This document shows positions 16,901 to 20,410 of a stretch of 20,410 bases of DNA, piece by piece; the stretch's first letter is position 1, and the number at the start of each line of letters is the position of its first letter. The notes under the pieces were generated by a model. It did no database searches and was not told the DNA's origin. It was given only the letters and a program-made list of their open reading frames with translations. This DNA comes from Mesostigma viride (lineage: Eukaryota > Streptophyta > Mesostigmatophyceae > Mesostigmatales > Mesostigmataceae): the NCBI GenBank assembly GCA_009746045.1, contig RPFO01001944.1, positions 20,001-40,410 on the forward strand. Reading direction: 5' to 3'. A program made the position numbers and the translations under genes.

Positions 16901-19369
16901 TTGAAGGTAGGCATCCAGCACATAGACCCGCACGTTTGGAAGAGGGCCACCTATTGAGACTGGTTGGTCCTCGGCTGTCATCTGCCCCATCGTGGCAAAA
17001 ACGCAGGATTCCGTGGGGCCGTAGCCGTTGAGACAGCGCCTGCCTGCCGCCCAGCTGGTTGCCATGTGCAGGGGCACCATCTCTCCACCAATGCAGAGGG
17101 TGGAGAGGCCCGGGAAGTGCGCAGGGTTGAACATAGAGAGGACCGAAGGAACGACAAAGGCACAGGTGACGCGGCGAAGCGAGTCTTGCGGGTCAGACCC
17201 AAGCGGGTGCACGACTAGGGTCCCTCCAGCAGCAAGTGTCCCGAACACCTCGGCCACCGACGCATCAAAGCTGGGATTGGCAAGTTGCAGCACGCGGCTG
17301 CTGCCGTCCAGCTGCCACCTGTCAATCAGACAGGCCACCAGGTTGCACGCGTTGCGGTGCTCCACCATGACACCCTTGGGGCGGCCTGTGGTGCCTGATG
17401 TGAAGAGCACATAGGCCAGGTCCATGGGGAACACCTGGCGGTGAATGACGGGCTTTTGTGTAGGAAAGTAAGGGGCATAGGCAGGCGTCAGTGGAACCTC
17501 CAGCTGCTTCAGGTGGTCGGACGTATCAGCACCCCATGGGGGTCGCTGGTGCGGGCTCGTGAGGAGGATGCTAACGTTAGCATCCTCCAGCATACCCTGC
17601 ACACGTTCCGCCGGGTAGTCGGGGTCCAGCGGCACGTACGCACACCCTGCCTTGAGGATGGCCAGCATACCCACCACCATCTCCACACAGCCCTTGAGGC
17701 ACAGGCCAACCCTGCCACCCACCACCACGCCGGTATCCTGAATAATGCAAGCCAAGGCGTCCGCCCTTTGCTGCAGCTCACAGTAGCTCACTTGCTCAGT
17801 CTCCGTCTCAACCGCCACGTGGTCCGGCGTGCGAGACGCCTGCTCGTCAAACAGCTCGTGCAAGCACTTGCCAGCACAAGCAAAGGCCGTGTCCGTAGCG
17901 TTCCATTCCTCCACCACCCGCCTGCGCTCCGCCTCGGTCATCATCGGCAGGCGGCCCACCGGCGTCTCGGGGGATGCCACAGCGCTGCTGGCCAGGCACA
18001 CCAGCTGCTGGCCCAGCCGCTGCATGCTGGCCTCACACCACAGGTCCGTCCGGTACTCGAGCAGAAGCAGCTGGTCAGCAGAGCCAATGTCTCCAGTGAG
18101 CACCAAGGAGACATCCATCTTTGAGGTGGAGCTGCCTTGCTGGACAAATTGAGGGTGTAGCAGGCAGTCGGGACCCAAGGGCAAGGGGTTTCCATCCGCA
18201 AAATCGCTGGGCACCACCATGGATTGGAAGATGGGGTTGTGGCCAACCACCCCGTTTGAACCAACAGCCTCCACCACCTTCTGGAAGGGCGCGTCCGCAT
18301 GCTCCATGGCGGTCAGGACCACATCGCGCACATGCTGCACCATGCGGGAGAAGGGCAGTGCGCTGTCCACATCCACACAGAGGGCCAGCGGGTTGATGAA
18401 ATACCCGATCAGGTGCTGCACCTCTGACTTGTTGCGCCCATTCCAGGGCATGCCCACCACCACCTTATCCTGCCGGCTGCAACGACCCAGCAGAGCAGCC
18501 CACAATGCTGTCAGCACCATCAAAAAAGTTGCACCGTGCTGCGCCCCCACAGCCCTCAGGCGCTGGACCAACCCCTCATCCAACCTCACATGCACAGAGC
18601 CACCTGCAAAGCTCTGCACCTTCGCCCTCGGCTTGTCGGTCGGCAGTTCCAGGAGTTGGGGCGCGCCTGCCAGCTGGCCCTTCCAATATGCCAGCTGGGT
18701 AGCCATCTCGCCCGTCTCCTCCAACCAACGCCGCTGCCACACCGCATAGTCGCTGTACTGCACTGGTAATGGGGGCAAGCACAACTCGCCACCTTTCATG
18801 ATGGACGAGTAGCTGTGGCAGAGCTCACGGATGAGGAGCACCCCTGAGAGGCCATCACTCACCGAATGGTGCATGTTCACCATGAGGGCACTGGAGCGGT
18901 CACCCCTCTTTACCAGCAGGCAGCGCACCAGGGGCCCTGTGTAGGGGTTGAAGGGCGTCGAGGCCTCCTTGTGGAGTGAGGCCCACAGCCCTTGGTCGCC
19001 ATCTCCTGCATCCACCACCTCAAACGGGAGGACAAAGTCATCAGGAGGCACAACCACCTGGACAGCCCCTGGTGCACCCTGGGAAGCTGCCTGCATTGCT
19101 GGCATCGCATAATGGGTCCGAAGCGCTTCATGTCGTGCCACCACCACCTGCATGCTCCGCCGCAATATGTCGACATCCACATGCCCAACCACACTCCACC
19201 AGAGTCCCATGTTGTAGGCAGGGCTGGCCGGGTCCAGCTCGTGTAATGCCAGCATCTGCTCCTGCCCATACGACACGGGAGGCAGCACGCCCGTGGGCAC
19301 GTCTCCATGGAAGGGCTGCAATGGTGGCTCCACCGCATGCGCCCGCGTCACCTGCCTCCCACACGTCAT
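7968..19369 (-). CDS. Trimodular NRPS fused to membrane acyltransferase
   Basis: A multidomain nonribosomal peptide synthetase, ordered C-A-PCP-C-A-PCP-C-A-PCP-acyltransferase-3, about 3,800 residues if the four frame breaks are sequence errors. Each A domain activates a carboxylic substrate as an adenylate, each PCP carries it on phosphopantetheine, and each C domain forms an amide bond. All three C domains keep HHSVSDG, all PCPs keep the attachment Ser, and A domains 1 and 2 show FTSGTTGRPKG, YGPTE, YRTGD and ISGKVD. There is no thioesterase or reductase; the C-terminus is a multi-pass membrane acyltransferase ending at TAA (7968-7970). Breaks lie at about 13913, 10206-10212, about 8760 and 8179-8182. 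The start is uncertain. The frame is open back to 19639 without an ATG; the first ATG (19367-19369, G at -3) lies 29 residues before the first C motif and is used here. No intron is needed. The product is unknown. Confidence 0.85.
8179..8182 (-). other. Frame break 4, T4 run (minus strand)
   Basis: The frame reaching LYLFHPMF-type sequence hits TGA at 8177-8179. The next frame continues with RLMEPFSFWLLRQ and a final hydrophobic helix to the stop at 7968. One missing base at the TTTT run explains it. Confidence 0.65.
8735..8775 (-). other. Frame break 3 in acyltransferase domain
   Basis: The frame ending LLWLCVGIWRGHNHRE must change to the frame reading KGGVVLLLLAAGTVQF. One base is missing, and a GGG run at 8759-8761 is the likeliest place. 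Beyond it the original frame becomes rich in Cys and Arg and is implausible for a membrane protein. Confidence 0.7.
9408..12923 (-). other. NRPS module 3 (C3-A3-PCP3), beta-Ala-like
   Basis: C3 (about 12821-11463) has YGQEQMLVLHELDPASPAYN and HHSVSDG near 12410. Its first part is nearly identical to C1 and C2, and later parts diverge in blocks. A3 (about 11410-9730) is unlike A1 and A2: core LFSSGSSGVPKG, YGSTETCGD, YRTGDCARLL and ISGKLD. In the pocket, the usual Asp235 is Val and Asp is at 236 (VSFVDHTLE). By-eye pocket residues are V, D, L, V, I, S, L, G, D, K, close to codes reported for beta-alanine, and YGSTE.xGD resembles the beta-alanine-activating Ebony A domain. PCP3 (about 9633-9408) has FFNIGGNSL, with Ser near 9537. 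A one-base break at 10206-10212 interrupts A3 between its A6 and A7 motifs. Confidence 0.8.
10206..10212 (-). other. Frame break 2, G7 homopolymer (minus strand)
   Basis: A run of seven C on the plus strand. One additional base would join the frame ending RIPIADLLGG directly to the frame containing YRTGDCARLL with no stop between, restoring a normal A domain. Confidence 0.8.
12924..16153 (-). other. NRPS module 2 (C2-A2-PCP2)
   Basis: C2 (about 16051-14693) is an LCL-type condensation domain with YGQEQMLALHELDPASPAYN, HHSVSDG near 15640, YSDYAVWQRRWL, GYFINPL and NPIFQSM. A2 (about 14650-13190) has FTSGTTGRPKG, SFDASVAEVF, NGYGPTES, YRTGDLARWLPDG, GRLDRQVKLSGVRIELGEVE and ISGKVD. A one-base break at about 13913 lies between the A4 and A5 motifs. 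PCP2 (about 13136-12924) reads FHEYGINSLTAM, with Ser near 13034; the usual GG before it is changed to GI relative to PCP1. Its pocket residues are the same as in A1, so the same building block is expected. Confidence 0.88.
12972..16202 (-). repeat. Tandem NRPS module repeat, unit 2
   Basis: Copy of the 3.23-kb unit at 16203-19433. It is nearly identical in the C domain and the A-domain core, with scattered substitutions, one missing base at about 13913, and a clearly diverged block at about 13200-13400 covering the link to the small A subdomain. The unit boundary falls inside the PCP, after the Ser helix. A third, partial and mosaic repeat continues below 12972 through C3 to about 11480. Confidence 0.92.
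13911..13916 (-). other. Frame break 1, one base missing versus unit 1
   Basis: Here the plus strand reads gaggacgaagg; the equivalent place in unit 1 (about 17141-17147) reads gaggaccgaagg. The single missing C shifts A2 out of frame just after the residues CAFVVPS. Because the sister copy is intact and nearly identical, the event is unambiguous, whether it is real or an error. Confidence 0.95.
16154..19369 (-). other. NRPS module 1 (C1-A1-PCP1)
   Basis: C1 (about 19282-17924) has HHSVSDG near 18871 and all the other condensation motifs listed for C2. A1 (about 17881-16424) is complete and unbroken. By-eye pocket residues from its A4-A5 region and A10 Lys are D, A, A, F, C, G, G, V, F, K. 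Asp235 is kept, so an alpha-amino acid is expected, probably hydrophobic, but I cannot name it. PCP1 (about 16366-16154) reads FHEYGGNSLTAM, with Ser near 16264. Upstream of C1 only the last part of another PCP is present (LSNPSVAELAAAM near 19390), without its Ser, so an earlier module has been lost or lies elsewhere. Confidence 0.9.
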
Positions 19370-19433
19370 CGCCGCCGCCAGCTCTGCAACGCTTGGGTTT
19401 GACAACACCGTGGTCACCCGCAGGCCTTCCCCC
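16203..19433 (-). repeat. Tandem NRPS module repeat, unit 1
   Basis: A 3,231-bp unit phased from mid-PCP to mid-PCP. Its upstream limit is sharp: aggccttccccc is shared by all copies, then at 19434 the sequence changes completely to unrelated sequence, whereas units 2 and 3 continue into the Ser half of a PCP. This marks a recombination or assembly junction. Confidence 0.93.
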
Positions 19434-19639
19434 AACAGGCAGCTGGCATAGTTATGGATACGGCGGGAGACAGAGGGGCCGCCGGCGCCAGGCCGGGTGA
19501 TCAGGAGAAATGCACGGTTTAAACGGGGAACGTTGCTCCCGCTGTTGCTCCGGATAAGCCGAGCCCCATCCAACGTGGCCGCTGTCCAACTCGTTTTACA
19601 GAGGAGGAGTGCCCCCCACTCACTGTGAAGTACTAGATT
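19434..19639 (-). other. Non-homologous leader upstream of module 1
   Basis: The minus-strand frame of the NRPS stays open back to a TAG at 19640-19642, but the 50 to 70 residues encoded here do not resemble an NRPS and contain no Met. CCCCTCTGTCTCCCGCC followed by ataactatgccag, close to the homology break, resembles a branch point and 3' splice acceptor. An upstream exon is therefore possible. Otherwise this is 5' UTR, with the start at 19369, or the flank of a rearrangement. Confidence 0.4.
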
Positions 19640-20196
19640 CTACTAATACTTGGTATATATACTATGATCTACTGCATTTTACTTATTTGCCGCCGTACAC
19701 AGACCTTTGCTGCCGATGCAGCAGTAACATACGGCACCCTGTGAATGTGACCGCCTGCAACCAAACTGAACGGCTGCTGGCGAGGCGAGTGCATGGTTCG
19801 AGCCTGCATAAGTATAATCTGTGACGGTATACTGACAATGGACTATAAAAAAATCAAGTAAGAGCCAGTCAACTGCACGGCGCCGCATGATCTGGTCGCT
19901 TTCCCCCATCCCTACTGGCTGACGACCGACATTAAAACCGGAGAAAACTGCCATCCAACCCCACGCTGACATGCCAGGACTGGGCTGAAGCCACGGACAC
20001 AGCGGCGGCTCGGTGGCAAGGCCGCTGGACGCGACAGCCTAATACATGGGCAGGCAGTAAGGGATACATTATCATCCATCGTCTATGCCCCAGCAGAGCC
20101 AGCGGATCAAACCTCATTTTCAGGCGGAGCCAATTTTCCACAGGTCGGACAAATATAAATAAAATATGATTCAAATACTTTTGGCTGCTTACCGGT
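19640..20196. other. Intergenic, no gene seen
   Basis: AT-rich near 19640-19690 and otherwise mixed. A 97-codon minus-strand frame at 19679-19972 has no recognisable domain. The segment may hold the NRPS promoter. A short AT-rich run (aaatataaataaaatatgattcaaata) at about 20151-20177 precedes the minisatellite. Confidence 0.45.
19654..19661 (-). promoter_or_regulatory. TATA-like sequence upstream of NRPS
   Basis: tatatata in an AT-rich patch about 290 bp upstream of the first ATG, correctly placed for a minus-strand promoter with a 5' UTR of roughly 250 bases. This rests on sequence resemblance only. Confidence 0.2.
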
Positions 20197-20410
20197 CGCC
20201 GTTGGATACATCTAAATATTTTGGTGAAAACTTTTTCGCCGTTGGATACATCTAAATATTTTGGTGAAAACTTTTTCGCCGTTGGATACATCTAAATATT
20301 TGGTGAAAACTTTTTCGTCGTTGGATACATCTAAATATTTTGGTGAAAACTTTTTCGCCGTTGGATACATCTAAATATTTTGGTGAAAACTTTTTCGCCG
20401 TTGGATACAT
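20197..20410. repeat. 40-bp minisatellite running off the window
   Basis: Five full units and a partial sixth, starting at 20197, 20237, 20277, 20316, 20356 and 20396. Each unit runs from cgccgttggatacatctaaa to tattttggtgaaaacttttt. Unit 3 lacks one T (39 bp), and unit 4 begins cgtcg. The period is not a multiple of three, so it does not encode a constant peptide repeat. There are no unique spacers. It continues beyond the right edge. Confidence 0.96.

Noticed and set aside
19505-19530. gtttaaac near 19515 as a sign of cloning vector
   Set aside because: A single 8-bp palindrome is not evidence of vector, and neighbouring sequence matches nothing vector-like that I recognise.
19780-19815. 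Possible tRNA or pol III B box (ggttcgagcct at about 19795)
   Set aside because: The T-arm around it does not pair (two mismatches and two wobbles), and no properly spaced A box or acceptor stem is present.
19679-19972. 97-codon minus-strand frame as a host gene
   Set aside because: No domain, no supporting context, and length within chance expectation for this composition.
20197-20410. CRISPR array
   Set aside because: The 40-bp units are contiguous, without unique spacers, and the surroundings are eukaryotic with no cas genes.

Overview
The window looks like nuclear DNA of a GC-rich eukaryote, most likely a microalga of the green lineage. This is inference from nested degenerate Copia-type and LINE retroelements, a 531-bp perfect trinucleotide array, a minisatellite, and the absence of any bacterial operon, Shine-Dalgarno or tRNA/rRNA signal. 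No marker gene fixes the species.

Positions 1-7620 hold no host gene that I can support; they are a repeat landscape. There is a TTG array of 177 perfect units (1018-1548), three copies of a SINE-like repeat (about 1561-1750 minus, 1745-1950 plus, 7245-7621 plus), and two decayed Copia reverse-transcriptase fragments (about 2270-2997, and 2999-3761 plus 5828-6140). A 5'-truncated LINE (3772-5817) is inserted into the second Copia fragment with a perfect 10-bp target-site duplication. A second, shorter copy of the same LINE lies at 6661-7244. The LINE copies and the SINE-like copies share an (ATTA)n 3' tail, which suggests shared retrotransposition machinery.

Positions 7968 to about 19400, minus strand, are one very large nonribosomal peptide synthetase (NRPS) gene. 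Domain order is C-A-PCP, C-A-PCP, C-A-PCP, then a C-terminal multi-pass membrane acyltransferase of the acyltransferase-3 (OafA/NolL-like) type. Modules 1 and 2 are near-identical tandem copies of 3.23 kb. Module 3 shares the front of its C domain with them but carries a different A domain, whose specificity pocket looks like that of beta-alanine-activating enzymes. The frame is interrupted at four places. Each is repaired in principle by one missing base, three in runs of three to seven identical bases and one in a two-base G run, so sequence error is a serious alternative to pseudogenisation. No intron is needed across the whole gene.

The modules would build a peptide ending X-X-beta-Ala (X being the unknown shared substrate of modules 1 and 2) on carrier proteins. 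No thioesterase or reductase follows; the membrane acyltransferase sits where a release domain is expected, so a reasonable hypothesis is release by acyl transfer to an acceptor at a membrane. Upstream of the gene lie an AT-rich segment with a TATA-like stretch, unrecognised sequence, and a 40-bp minisatellite running off the right edge (20197-20410).
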